NCBI GenBank assembly: GCA_964390445.1
Contig: CAYMJJ010000004.1
Coordinates: 1 to 64,000, forward strand
Direction: 5' to 3'
DNA: 64,000 nucleotides
Origin: Anderseniella sp964390445
Lineage (GTDB): Bacteria; Pseudomonadota; Alphaproteobacteria; Rhizobiales; Aestuariivirgaceae
The notes beneath the pieces were generated by a model. That model did no database searches. It worked only from the letters and a program-made list of their open reading frames with translations, and was not told the origin of the DNA. Position numbers and translations under genes: made by a program. Positions within the stretch are counted from its first letter, which is position 1; every line of letters begins with the position of its first letter. Below, one piece after another: positions 52,769 to 61,712 of this stretch.

Positions 52769-54037
52769 ATCGAAAAAGTCATCATTCGACTTGGTCTGCC
52801 GGAGCTTGTCGAGCAGAAATTCAACTGCATCGACTGTGCCCATAGGATTGAGTATCCGTCGAAGCACGTAGGTCTTCTTTAACTTGACCGGCTCAACCAG
52901 CAACTCTTCCTTGCGGGTGCCGGAGCGCAGGATATCCATCGCCGGGAACACGCGCTTGTCAGCAACCTTGCGGTCGAGCACGATTTCCGAGTTGCCAGTG
53001 CCCTTGAACTCTTCAAAGATCACTTCATCCATACGGCTACCGGTATCAATCAGTGCGGTGGCAATAATCGTCAGCGATCCACCTTCCTCAATGTTACGTG
53101 CTGCACCGAAGAACCGCTTCGGGCGCTGCAACGCATTCGCGTCTACACCACCAGTCAACACCTTGCCAGACGACGGCACCACCGTGTTGTAGGCACGCCC
53201 GAGACGGGTAATCGAATCGAGCAAGATCACCACATCGCGTCCATGCTCAACCAGTCGCTTGGCCTTCTCGATTACCATCTCGGCCACCTGGACGTGACGG
53301 CTGGCGGGTTCGTCGAACGTCGAGCTTACCACCTCACCGCGCACGGAGCGGCGCATGTCGGTCACTTCCTCCGGACGCTCGTCAATCAACAATACAATGA
53401 GGTAACACTCGGGATGATTTGACGTGATCGACTGGGCGATATTCTGCAACAACACGGTCTTGCCTGTCCGCGGCGGCGCCACGATCAGACCACGCTGACC
53501 CTTGCCCAGCGGCGCAACCAGATCAATCACGCGGCTGGAGTAATCCTTCTTGGTCGGGTCCTGCACTTCCATCACCAGGCGCTCATCAGGATACAGCGGC
53601 GTCAGGTTATCGAAGTGAATCTTGTGCTTTACCTTCTCCGGCTCCTGGAAGTTGATCGAGTTGACCTTCAGCAGTGCAAAATACCGCTCGCCTTCCTTTG
53701 GGCTACGAATATCACCCTCAACGGTATCGCCGGTCTTAAGAGCAAATTTCCGGATCTGACTGGGGCTGACATAGATGTCATCAGGACCAGCAAGATAATT
53801 TGCATCCGGAGACCGCAAGAACCCGAACCCGTCCGGCATCACCTCAACGACACCCTCACCGATAATGTTCACATCACGTGCAGCGAGACTTTTGAGAATC
53901 GTGAACATCAGCTCCTGCTTGCGCAGTGCACTGGCATTTTCCACCTCGAGCTCTTCGGCAGCGCTCAGAAGCTCGGCAGGTGATTTCTGTTTCAGGTCGA
54001 AAAGCTTGATCTGTTCAAGTTCGTCGAGTTTGGTCAT
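52754..54037 (-). CDS. rho: Transcription termination factor Rho
   Basis: 427 residues. The N-terminal RNA-binding cold-shock fold includes G-F-G-F-L-R-S-P-D-A-N-Y. The ATPase core has Walker A P-P-R-T-G-K-T-V-L-L-Q and D-E-R-P-E-E-V-T-D-M, and the Q/R loops are present. The hexameric helicase terminates untranslated transcripts. Its 3' end overlaps the convergent yyaL-like gene by 15 bp; hemJ lies upstream at 54206. Confidence 0.98.
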   Translation of the reverse strand: MTKLDELEQIKLFDLKQKSPAELLSAAEELEVENASALRKQELMFTILKSLAARDVNIIGEGVVEVMPDGFGFLRSPDANYLAGPDDIYVSPSQIRKFALKTGDTVEGDIRSPKEGERYFALLKVNSINFQEPEKVKHKIHFDNLTPLYPDERLVMEVQDPTKKDYSSRVIDLVAPLGKGQRGLIVAPPRTGKTVLLQNIAQSITSNHPECYLIVLLIDERPEEVTDMRRSVRGEVVSSTFDEPASRHVQVAEMVIEKAKRLVEHGRDVVILLDSITRLGRAYNTVVPSSGKVLTGGVDANALQRPKRFFGAARNIEEGGSLTIIATALIDTGSRMDEVIFEEFKGTGNSEIVLDRKVADKRVFPAMDILRSGTRKEELLVEPVKLKKTYVLRRILNPMGTVDAVEFLLDKLRQTKSNDDFFDSMNA

Positions 54038-54205
54038 CAGTGGGGACCTATGCAGTGGAAAGTCTGGGCTGTTCGCGCTCTAGGCAACACAGCAACCAGC
54101 GATGGGGAGGGACGCCGGCAGAATTGAAAAAGCAACTCGACGCCTGCGCAGCATCCTATACCAGCAAATCAACCGCAGCGAAACAGGAAAGTCAGGACCC
54201 GCAGA

Positions 54206-54637
54206 TCAGAGGAACGGCTTCACCAACACCATGATGACGACGACGATCATCAACACGGTTGGAAACTCATTCGCTACCCGGAAGGCAACATGTCCACGCT
54301 GGTTGGCATCAACGGCAAACCTCTTAACCTCAGCCGCAAGCCAGCCGTGAAACCCCGACATCACCAGAACCAAAACCAGCTTCACGATGAACCACCACGG
54401 CAAATCCAGAAGCAAGCCGGACGACCACGCCAGCCACAACCCGGCAATCCAGGAAACCAGCATCGCAGGTGTCATGATAGCCTTCAGCAACCTGCGCTCC
54501 ATGACCTTGAGCGTCTCTGACAACTCGCCACCAGGGGTAGCCTTGGCATGGTAAACCATCAAACGCGGCAGATAGAGCAAGCCCACCATCCATGAAATGA
54601 TGGCCAGCGTGTGAACCACCTTGATCCAGTCATACAT
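54206..54637 (-). CDS. hemJ: Protoporphyrinogen oxidase HemJ
   Basis: 143 residues with four hydrophobic helices. The N-terminus W-I-K-V-V-H-T-L-A-I-I-S-W-M-V-G-L, including a conserved His, and Y-L-P-R-L-M-V-Y-H match HemJ (UPF0093). HemJ oxidises protoporphyrinogen IX to protoporphyrin IX in the inner membrane of bacteria lacking HemG and HemY. It lies 10 bp after hemE, forming a heme-synthesis pair. Confidence 0.93.
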   Translation of the reverse strand: MYDWIKVVHTLAIISWMVGLLYLPRLMVYHAKATPGGELSETLKVMERRLLKAIMTPAMLVSWIAGLWLAWSSGLLLDLPWWFIVKLVLVLVMSGFHGWLAAEVKRFAVDANQRGHVAFRVANEFPTVLMIVVVIMVLVKPFL

Positions 54638-54647
54638 CTAGCGCGGC

Positions 54648-55688
54648 CTACGACTTGTCGAATTCACGAATTGCACTGATCAGGTCAGACACATGCTCTG
54701 GCGGGGTTTCCTTGCGAATTCCGTGACCCAGGTTGAAGATATGCCGCTCCATCGGAAGATCCGACAGTATCCGCCGGGTCGCCGAGACCATTCCGTCACC
54801 TCCACCGATCAACGCCAGCGGATCCAGATTGCCCTGCACAACACACTTGGGCACCAGATTGTCGCGCGCCCACCGGGTATCCACCGGCCATTCGATACCC
54901 ACTGCATCAACGCCTGACACGTCAACGAAATCCGGTTGCGATACCCCCACGCCGCGGGCGAACCCAATAACCGGTACGGATGGCCAACGTCGTTTCAACT
55001 CCGCACGAATACGGGCAATCGGTTCAAAACTGTACTTCTGCAACAAGGACCCGCTCAGATCTCCTGCCCATGTATCAAAAATCTGAACCACTTCAGCACC
55101 AGCTTCAATCTGGCAGCCAAGATACTCAATGGAGGACTCGACAAGCTTTTCAATGAGATCATCAAGCCATGGTTCTGCTGCATAGGCTGCAAGGCGGGTA
55201 CTGGCGCGTTCAGAAGATGTACCGCCTTCCACCATATAGCTAGCGACAGTCCAGGGCGCTCCACAAAATCCGATCAAGGTCTTGTCAGCTTCAAGGCCCT
55301 TCCTGATCAATGACACGGCTTCATAGACAGGCGACAAGGTTTTGTTGAGAACGCCGATGTCCGACGACAGCGCTGCTACACAATCGGCACTGCGGATCCT
55401 GCCGAGTACCGGACCTTCATTCTCCCTGAAATCCAATGAACAACCCATTGCCTGGGGTATCAGCAAGATATCGGCAAACAAGATCGCAGCGTCCAGATCA
55501 TACCGGCGCAGCGGTTGTAGTGTTACCTCACAGGCCAGCTCCGGTGTGTAACACAGGTTCAGGAAACCACCCGCCAGAGCACGCACTTCGCGATACTCCG
55601 GCAGATATCGCCCAGCTTGTCTCATAAGCCAAATTGGCCGCTTCGCTGGCGATTTGCCCTGCAGCACATCAAGTAATGGTTTGCTCAC
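54648..55688 (-). CDS. hemE: Uroporphyrinogen decarboxylase
   Basis: 346 residues from a GTG at 55688, which yields the family start S-K-P-L-L-D-V-L-Q-G. An in-frame TTG at 55709 would add seven residues. W-L-M-R-Q-A-G-R-Y-L-P-E-Y and G-F-C-G-A-P-W-T are the two family signatures. It decarboxylates uroporphyrinogen III to coproporphyrinogen III. hemE borders the replication origin in Caulobacter and several Rhizobiales. Confidence 0.97.
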   Translation of the reverse strand: MSKPLLDVLQGKSPAKRPIWLMRQAGRYLPEYREVRALAGGFLNLCYTPELACEVTLQPLRRYDLDAAILFADILLIPQAMGCSLDFRENEGPVLGRIRSADCVAALSSDIGVLNKTLSPVYEAVSLIRKGLEADKTLIGFCGAPWTVASYMVEGGTSSERASTRLAAYAAEPWLDDLIEKLVESSIEYLGCQIEAGAEVVQIFDTWAGDLSGSLLQKYSFEPIARIRAELKRRWPSVPVIGFARGVGVSQPDFVDVSGVDAVGIEWPVDTRWARDNLVPKCVVQGNLDPLALIGGGDGMVSATRRILSDLPMERHIFNLGHGIRKETPPEHVSDLISAIREFDKS

Positions 55689-56069
55689 TATCCCGTCCCG
55701 AACTTCCAAATATGAATCTTTAGATGATGTTGTTGTTGTCCTGTGGGTGACCCCAATCCCGGACTGCCCACAATCTGAACGTCCCGGTTGCAGTTGTCTA
55801 CATTATCCAGCAAAGAATGACCTCAAGCTGCAAAACAGCCAACGGCTTGTTTAGATAGCAGAAATGACACTCCATTGAAGAGATATCCAAACCTTGTCCA
55901 TCCATCAGGAGGCAAATCCGCCGGATTGGCACCTCTCTCACAACCAACCCCACACTTTTCAACAGCGCTCTGAAAAATGAGGAAGGCTGGATGCATGTGA
56001 ACAATCGATTGAAGCCATCCCGGTTAGTCGTGCTTTTCCACAAATCATAAACACGCTATGCAGGAAGTT
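55689..56069. other. oriC: Proposed replication origin (oriC) between hemE and ppsR
   Basis: This 381-bp stretch has no gene and separates divergent hemE and ppsR, the position of the Caulobacter origin. One DnaA box fits TTWTNCACA (TTTTCCACA, 56034-56042). Two-mismatch relatives of TTATCCACA are TTGTCTACA at 55794-55802, directly abutted by TTATCCAGC at 55803-55811, ATATCCAAA at 55883-55891, and the inverted TGTGGGTGA at 55742-55750. I found no TTAA-N7-TTAA CtrA site. hemE and ppsR promoters must also lie here. Confidence 0.62.
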
Positions 56070-56915
56070 ATGCGCAGCACAGCGAAACAGTATTTTCACA
56101 TGCACCTGGTATCGGATGCCACCGGTGAGACCCTCAACACCGTTGCCCGGGCCGCTACGGCTTACTATGCCGGCTACCAACCCATCGAGCATATCTATAC
56201 GCTGGTCCGAACGTCGCGCCAACTCGACAGGGTCATCAGCGAGGTAGAGAAACAACCAGGAATCGTCCTCTACACGATTGCCGACAACACATTGAAACAG
56301 GAAATAGAGCGGCGATGCGAAAGCCTTGCAATTCCGTGCATCTCGATTCTTGATCCGGTTATTGCCAGCCTTGCCACTTACCTCAATGCAAATGCAAAAC
56401 CCCATATTGGCGGTCAGCATGTTCTGAATGCAGAATACTTCCGTCGCATTGATGCGCTGAATTTCACGATGGCTCATGATGACGGGCAGCAGACCGCAGA
56501 TCTAGACAATGCTGATGTGATCCTGCTTGGTATCAGCAGATCATCGAAGACTCCCACCAGCATTTATCTGGCCAACCGGGGCATCAAGACCGCGAACATT
56601 CCGCTTGTGCCAGGTGTAGCGCCACCTGCAGCCTTGATGACAGTCACCAATCCACTGGTCGTTGGCCTGGTCGCCAGTGCAGAGCGCATTGCCCAGATCA
56701 GGCGCCACAGGTTGCTGACTCTCAATGAGGCACGCGACACCAAGTATGCTGACCGCAAGGAGATCACCCAGGAGATCATCGACATGCGAAAACTGTGTGC
56801 CTCACGCAACTGGCCGGTAATCGACGTTACCCGCCGGTCGATCGAAGAAACAGCAGCTGCCGTGCTGAACCTGCTGAGCAAGCGTCAGCCTGAGATGATG
56901 TCCGCCCAATCATGA
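56070..56915 (+). CDS. ppsR: Pyruvate, phosphate dikinase regulatory protein (PpsR/PDRP, DUF299)
   Basis: 281 residues from the ATG at 56070, which has CAGGAAG at ideal spacing; the ATG at 56058 lacks one. F-H-M-H-L-V-S-D-A-T-G-E-T and the P-loop-like G-I-S-R-S-S-K-T-P-T-S identify the family. It is an ADP-dependent kinase/phosphorylase controlling PEP synthase or pyruvate, phosphate dikinase. It starts the ori-proximal ppsR-maf-aroE-coaE-dnaQ run, with a 4-bp ATGA overlap to maf. Confidence 0.94.
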   Translation: MRSTAKQYFHMHLVSDATGETLNTVARAATAYYAGYQPIEHIYTLVRTSRQLDRVISEVEKQPGIVLYTIADNTLKQEIERRCESLAIPCISILDPVIASLATYLNANAKPHIGGQHVLNAEYFRRIDALNFTMAHDDGQQTADLDNADVILLGISRSSKTPTSIYLANRGIKTANIPLVPGVAPPAALMTVTNPLVVGLVASAERIAQIRRHRLLTLNEARDTKYADRKEITQEIIDMRKLCASRNWPVIDVTRRSIEETAAAVLNLLSKRQPEMMSAQS

Positions 56916-57511
56916 AACTGATTCTGGCATCGGCCAGCACTGCCCGCAGGCAGATGCTGCAGGCCGCCGGCTATAATTTCGACATCGTGCCGGCTGACAT
57001 CGATGAAACACCGATCAAGCTGGCCGCTGATGCCCGATCACAGCCTTCCGATGAACTTGCATTGAAACTTGCAAACGCCAAAGCGGCTGATGTGAGTGCG
57101 AGGCACCCAGAAGCGCTCGTGGTTGGTTCAGACCAGACGTTGTCTTGTGAAAACAAGCGATATTCAAAAGTCACAACTCTTGATCAGGCCGCGCAACAGT
57201 TGATGGCCTTGCAAGGGCGTGATCACCAACTCCATTCAGCCGTTGTTTGCCATCAGCAAGGCAGGTGTGTTTTCGAGGCAGTCGATACTGCCACGCTGAC
57301 CATGTGGCCAATGACGAGCCAGGATATCGATTCGTATCTGCAGTCTGCAGGAATTGACATTCTGGGATCAGTCGGATGTTACCAGATAGAAAACAAGGGT
57401 GTATGCCTGTTTCGATCAATTACCGGCAGCCATTTTACCATCATGGGACTACCGCTACTGAACCTGTTGGGATATCTGCGAACGCTAGCCAACCTTAACG
57501 ACAAGGCATGA
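56912..57511 (+). CDS. maf: Maf family nucleoside triphosphate pyrophosphatase
   Basis: 199 residues. The N-terminal L-I-L-A-S-A-S-T-A-R-R-Q-M-L is the Maf substrate-binding motif, and G-S-D-Q-T-L-S and the K-V-T-T-L-D-Q-A loop follow. Maf proteins hydrolyse non-canonical or modified nucleotides. The active-site glutamate seen in many members is not obvious here, so substrate class (dTTP/UTP or m7GTP) is left open. It is coupled to ppsR and 1 bp from aroE. Confidence 0.9.
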   Translation: MKLILASASTARRQMLQAAGYNFDIVPADIDETPIKLAADARSQPSDELALKLANAKAADVSARHPEALVVGSDQTLSCENKRYSKVTTLDQAAQQLMALQGRDHQLHSAVVCHQQGRCVFEAVDTATLTMWPMTSQDIDSYLQSAGIDILGSVGCYQIENKGVCLFRSITGSHFTIMGLPLLNLLGYLRTLANLNDKA

Positions 57512-57512
57512 C

Positions 57513-58349
57513 ATGAAACACGCATGTGTCGTAGGTCAGGGAATTTCCCACTCCCGATCGCCTGTTATTCACGGTTTCTGGATCAGGAAGTATGGCCTGG
57601 ACGCCAGCTATGCCATCTGCGACGTTTCACCTGACCGGTTGCCGCAAATCATTGAACAGGTACGAGTTGGCGAACTTGAGGGCTGTAACGTCACGGTACC
57701 GCACAAGCAGGCTGTTGCCGGACTGCTCGATGAAATCGACCAAGCAGCATTGGCGACCGGCAGCATCAATACGGTCTACCGCACTTGCAATGGCCAGGTC
57801 CGCGGTACCTCGACCGATGGACAAGGCTACCTGGCCCATCTTGCGCAGACCTGGCCCGATCATGAAGTGAAGGGCAGCAGCACCGTTGTTCTTGGTGCTG
57901 GCGGCGCGGCACGCAGTATCATTGCGGCCCTGCTGGAAGCGGGTGCCGCCGAAATCCATGTCGCCAACCGCACCTCGTCACGCACGCAACCGCTGGTGTT
58001 GCTGGATCGGGTTCGCGTGAAACCGGTAACGGATGAAGCGCTTGCAGATGTGGCCACAAATGCCGATCTCGTGGTCAATACGACATCACTGGGCACAGGT
58101 GGCAAGAGTGAGTATCCCTTCCCGATAGAAGCAACGCCTGCACGTTGCATCATCTCCGACATCGTCTACGTTCCACTTGAAACGCCGATGTTGAGTCGGG
58201 CTCGTCAACTCGATCGACGAACGCTTGATGGACTTGGCATGTTACTGCATCAGGCCGTGGAAGGCTTCGGGTTGTGGTTCGGCATCAAGCCAGAAGTGAC
58301 ACCTGAACTTCGCCGGATTGTCGAACAGGATATCTTGTCCAGTGGCTGA
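57513..58349 (+). CDS. aroE: Shikimate dehydrogenase
   Basis: 278 residues. S-H-S-R-S-P-V-I-H (shikimate-binding serines), N-V-T-V-P-H-K with the catalytic lysine, and the NADP loop G-A-G-G-A-A-R are intact. It reduces 3-dehydroshikimate in aromatic amino acid synthesis. Its end overlaps the coaE GTG start by 8 bp. Confidence 0.97.
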   Translation: MKHACVVGQGISHSRSPVIHGFWIRKYGLDASYAICDVSPDRLPQIIEQVRVGELEGCNVTVPHKQAVAGLLDEIDQAALATGSINTVYRTCNGQVRGTSTDGQGYLAHLAQTWPDHEVKGSSTVVLGAGGAARSIIAALLEAGAAEIHVANRTSSRTQPLVLLDRVRVKPVTDEALADVATNADLVVNTTSLGTGGKSEYPFPIEATPARCIISDIVYVPLETPMLSRARQLDRRTLDGLGMLLHQAVEGFGLWFGIKPEVTPELRRIVEQDILSSG

Positions 58350-58971
58350 TACGGAAGTCTTCAAGGTTGCCCTGACCGGATCGATAGCCATGGGCAAGTC
58401 AACCGTAGCGAACATGCTGCGCGACGAGGGTGTTCCGGTGTTCGATGCTGATGCCACGGTTCATCAGCTCTACAGTGAAGGTGGCGGCGCGGTGCCATTG
58501 ATTGCCGAGGCATTTCCCGATGCAGTTTCGGGCAATGCAGTTGACCGGGCCAGGCTGTCTGCCCTGGTGCTGTCTGACGGTGCAGCCATAAAGCGTCTTG
58601 AGCAGCTCGTGCATCCGCTGGTTCACGGCGAACAGGCCAGGTTTCTGGAACAGGCACAGGCCGGTGGCGCAGCAATGGTGGTGTTCGATATTCCCTTGCT
58701 TTTTGAAGGCGGGCGCGAGGCAGAGTTCGATGCCGTACTGGTGGTGTCTGCACCCGCAGAAATACAGCGGCAGCGCGCGTTGGCGCGCAACGGCATGAAC
58801 GTGGATAAGTTTGAAGCAATTCTTGCTCGCCAGGTGCCAGATGCGGTCAAACGAAGCAAGGCGGACATCATCATACCAACGGGCACGTCACTGGACGAAA
58901 CCCGCCAGGCCGTGAAGTCTGCGATAGACAGGTTGAACACTATTCGGAGCGCTGCTCGCCGTGATTCGTGA
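58342..58971 (+). CDS. coaE: Dephospho-CoA kinase
   Basis: 209 residues from a GTG at 58342; an earlier in-frame TTG overlaps aroE further and is less likely. The P-loop T-G-S-I-A-M-G-K-S-T is at about residues 9-18 and D-A-D (substrate site) follows. It phosphorylates dephospho-CoA, the last step of CoA synthesis. It overlaps the GTG of dnaQ by 11 bp. Confidence 0.96.
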   Translation: MADTEVFKVALTGSIAMGKSTVANMLRDEGVPVFDADATVHQLYSEGGGAVPLIAEAFPDAVSGNAVDRARLSALVLSDGAAIKRLEQLVHPLVHGEQARFLEQAQAGGAAMVVFDIPLLFEGGREAEFDAVLVVSAPAEIQRQRALARNGMNVDKFEAILARQVPDAVKRSKADIIIPTGTSLDETRQAVKSAIDRLNTIRSAARRDS

Positions 58972-59656
58972 AATCGTACTCGACACTGAAACGACGGGCC
59001 TGGATCCGTTTACCGGTGACCGGATTGTCGAGATCGGCGCGGTGGAAATGATCAACCAGGTGCCGACCGGCAACCACTACCACCAGTACATCAATCCTGA
59101 ACGGGACATGCCTCAGGAAGCCTTCAATGTGCATGGGTTGTCGGCAGAGTTTCTGTCCGGCCATCCGGTTTTTGCTGACATCGCTGACGCCTTTCTCGAG
59201 TTTGTCGGCGACGCGGTCTTGATCATTCATAATGCCCAGTTCGACATGAAGTTCATCAATGCGGAGCTTGCCCTGCTCAATCGGCCGGCCTTGCCGATGG
59301 AGCGGGTCATCGACAGCCTGGTGATTGCCCGCAAGCGCCATCCAATGGGCCCCAACAGCCTGGATGCCCTGTGCCGGCGCTATGGGATCGACAACTCGCG
59401 CCGTGAAAAGCACGGCGCGTTGCTCGATTCGGAATTGCTGGCAGACGTCTACATTGAGTTGATGGGTGGCCGGCAGGCAGCGCTCGGCCTGACCGAGGTG
59501 CGTGAGGTTACGACGGTCAGGTCAACGACAGTTGTTGTGAGCACCCGTGAACGCACAGCGCAACTGACCGCTCGGTTGACCCAGATTGAGCGCGAAAGCC
59601 ATGCTGAAATGGTCAAGCGGCTGGGCGACAAGGCACTTTGGCTGAACGTCAGTTGA
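58961..59656 (+). CDS. dnaQ: DNA polymerase III subunit epsilon
   Basis: 231 residues from a GTG at 58961. Exonuclease motif I D8-T-E10-T-T-G, motif II H-N-A-Q-F-D-M-K-F and the C-terminal H-G-A-L-L-D-S (motif III, catalytic His and Asp) are present. It is the replicative proofreading exonuclease. The C-terminal tail after residue 175 should hold the polymerase-binding segment. Last gene of the ori-proximal run; convergent with secB. Confidence 0.96.
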   Translation: MIREIVLDTETTGLDPFTGDRIVEIGAVEMINQVPTGNHYHQYINPERDMPQEAFNVHGLSAEFLSGHPVFADIADAFLEFVGDAVLIIHNAQFDMKFINAELALLNRPALPMERVIDSLVIARKRHPMGPNSLDALCRRYGIDNSRREKHGALLDSELLADVYIELMGGRQAALGLTEVREVTTVRSTTVVVSTRERTAQLTARLTQIERESHAEMVKRLGDKALWLNVS

Positions 59657-59702
59657 TTGACTGGACGACCAGACCATAAGCCGTCCGGCAGACAGTTGCT
59701 GA

Positions 59703-60218
59703 TCAGGCGCTTTGTTGCTCGGCAACGGCACGCTGCTGGTACATGGCGGCAAAGTCGATCGGATCAAGCATCAGAGGTGGAAAGCCGCCATTGCGCGAAA
59801 CGTCTGCAATGATCTGACGCGCGAACGGGAACAACATCCGCGGGCACTCTACCAGCACGATCGGGTGAAGTGCTTCCTGGGGAATATTCTCCAGACGAAA
59901 GATTCCTGCATACAACAGTTCGGTAACGAATACGGTCGATGACTTGCCGCTGGCCTTGGCGTTCAGGTGCAGCTCGACTTCGAAATCGGTCTCCGACATC
60001 GGCTTGGCATTCACATTGACCGAAATGTTGATTTCAGGCTGGCCATCCTGACCGGTCAGGGACTGCGGTGCGTTCGGGTTTTCGAATGACAGGTCCTTGA
60101 TATACTGGCCAAGGATTTTCATCGACGGCGCTGCGCCAGGGGCACCGGCGCCATTTCCAGTCTTTCCGTTCGATTCGGTAGACGGCGCAGGGGCTGCCTT
60201 CTTCGCTGCTTTGGCCAT
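59703..60218 (-). CDS. secB: Protein-export chaperone SecB
   Basis: 171 residues. After a 40-residue Ala/Pro-rich N-terminal extension the core shows I-K-D-L-S-F-E-N-P-N-A-P, E-L-H-L-N-A and A-G-I-F-R-L-E-N-I-P, then C-P-R-M-L-F-P-F-A-R. SecB tetramers keep preproteins unfolded for SecA, for example the LolA and barrel precursors in this window. The N-terminal extension is longer than in E. coli but common in alphaproteobacteria. Confidence 0.96.
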   Translation of the reverse strand: MAKAAKKAAPAPSTESNGKTGNGAGAPGAAPSMKILGQYIKDLSFENPNAPQSLTGQDGQPEINISVNVNAKPMSETDFEVELHLNAKASGKSSTVFVTELLYAGIFRLENIPQEALHPIVLVECPRMLFPFARQIIADVSRNGGFPPLMLDPIDFAAMYQQRAVAEQQSA

Positions 60219-60306
60219 GGCTTGACGTTCCTTTATGTGTGGCAGGTATTCGTTTGATCAGGTCGGGTGGCTAGCATGGCAGATGCCGCTGCGCAAGAAA
60301 TCTTGC

Positions 60307-60816
60307 CTAGCGGCGGTTCTGGCCAGGCCGTGACGAATGGTCTGTTTCGCTGTCAATCTCCACGGCCTGTCCCTCGATGATGGTGCCGTTATGGCCGCCT
60401 GCGCGATCCGGCCGGCCTTGATGTGGCCCGGAATGAGTTTGGGTGGTCGCGACGATGATGTGCGGCTGGATGAACTTCCAGATATGGCCGGTGATCAGCG
60501 ACCGTATTGGCGGGATCAGCAAGGCAAAGCCAAGCGCATCGGTCGCGAACCCCGGCGTGAGCAGCAATACACCTGCCACCAGCACGCAGGCACCCTGAAT
60601 CAGGGCTTCAACCGGCGCTTCGCCGCGGCTGGCCGATGCACGCACCTTGTTGATGGCATCAAGGCCTTGGCTACGGACCAGCATGGTTCCGGCGAGCGCT
60701 GTCAGCAGCACCAGGCCTATGGTCGCCGGGATGCCGATCAATGAGCCAACTTTCAAAAACAGTGCAATCTCGAGGATGGGCACCACAACGAAAGCCATGA
60801 ACAGAAATATTCGCAT
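60307..60816 (-). CDS. fxsA: FxsA family membrane protein
   Basis: 169 residues from the ATG at 60816, which has GGGAG just upstream. Three to four hydrophobic segments occupy about 1-115. P-I-L-E-I-A-L-F and L-L-L-T-P-G-F-A-T-D are the FxsA signature. The C-terminal 45 residues are hydrophilic. In E. coli FxsA dampens exclusion of phage T7 by the F plasmid; the native role is unknown. It is divergent from the timA-mltA-smr run. Confidence 0.92.
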   Translation of the reverse strand: MRIFLFMAFVVVPILEIALFLKVGSLIGIPATIGLVLLTALAGTMLVRSQGLDAINKVRASASRGEAPVEALIQGACVLVAGVLLLTPGFATDALGFALLIPPIRSLITGHIWKFIQPHIIVATTQTHSGPHQGRPDRAGGHNGTIIEGQAVEIDSETDHSSRPGQNRR

Positions 60817-60969
60817 CACATCTCCCAAAAAACGGCATGCGGCACCGTTGTCGTGGCCGTGCCATTGCCCCCCTGCACCATCAATGCCTATATATATTCC
60901 AGTACCCCCAATCGCAGCGGGGCAATCCAAGCGCGCGCTGCCCGAACCGAACAAGAGTTGTACCTTTCC

Positions 60970-61704
60970 ATGACCCAGGTCTTTGATCCGTTCAACCTGA
61001 TTATCCTGGCGGTAGCTGTCATCATCTTCTTCCGGCTACGCAGTGTTCTTGGTTCTCGAACCGGCAATGAAAAGCCGTTTGATCCGCCGATCGATCGCGA
61101 TACTGCCGACACCTCGCGGCAGGCACCTGCAGGCAAGGACAATGTGGTGCCTTTGCCTGGCCGCAACAAGCCGGCGGGAATGCCAGCTGATTTGTCTAGT
61201 GACGATGATGATGAGCGCAAGCCGATCTGGGACGGGTTTGCGCCCGAAGGTTCTGATGTCGCTAACGGGCTGGATCAGATGAACAGGCAGGATCCTTCGT
61301 TTACGCCGCGCGAATTTCTCAAGGGTGCGCGCATGGCCTACGAGATGATCGTCACGGCATTTGCCGACGGTGACAAGCAACAGCTCAAGCCGCTTCTGTC
61401 GCGCGAAGTCTTTGATGGGTTCTCGCAAGCCATCGATCAGCGCAGGGATGATGGCCACGTACTTGAATCGAAATTTGTCGGTATCAACAAGGCTGACATC
61501 ATCAAGGTCGACTTAGGCGGAGGCAAGGCGCAGGTCAGCGTCAAGTTTGTTAGCGATCTAATAACCGCGACGCTCGACCAAGAAGGCAGGGTAATCGACG
61601 GTGATCCGAACGAGATTCAGGAAATTACCGACGTGTGGACTTTCGAACGTCCGGTAAAGTCACGCGATCCGAACTGGAAACTCGTGGCCACCGAGGCCGA
61701 CTGA
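60970..61704 (+). CDS. timA: Tim44/TimA family inner-membrane protein
   Basis: 244 residues from the ATG at 60970. One N-terminal membrane anchor (about 7-25) is followed by a charged linker and a Tim44-like domain (about 110-240, opening F-L-K-G-A-R-M-A-Y-E-M-I). Alphaproteobacterial TimA is the relative of mitochondrial Tim44 and is thought to act at the inner membrane. It precedes mltA by 8 bp. Confidence 0.93.
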   Translation: MTQVFDPFNLIILAVAVIIFFRLRSVLGSRTGNEKPFDPPIDRDTADTSRQAPAGKDNVVPLPGRNKPAGMPADLSSDDDDERKPIWDGFAPEGSDVANGLDQMNRQDPSFTPREFLKGARMAYEMIVTAFADGDKQQLKPLLSREVFDGFSQAIDQRRDDGHVLESKFVGINKADIIKVDLGGGKAQVSVKFVSDLITATLDQEGRVIDGDPNEIQEITDVWTFERPVKSRDPNWKLVATEAD

Positions 61705-61712
61705 AAAGGCCG

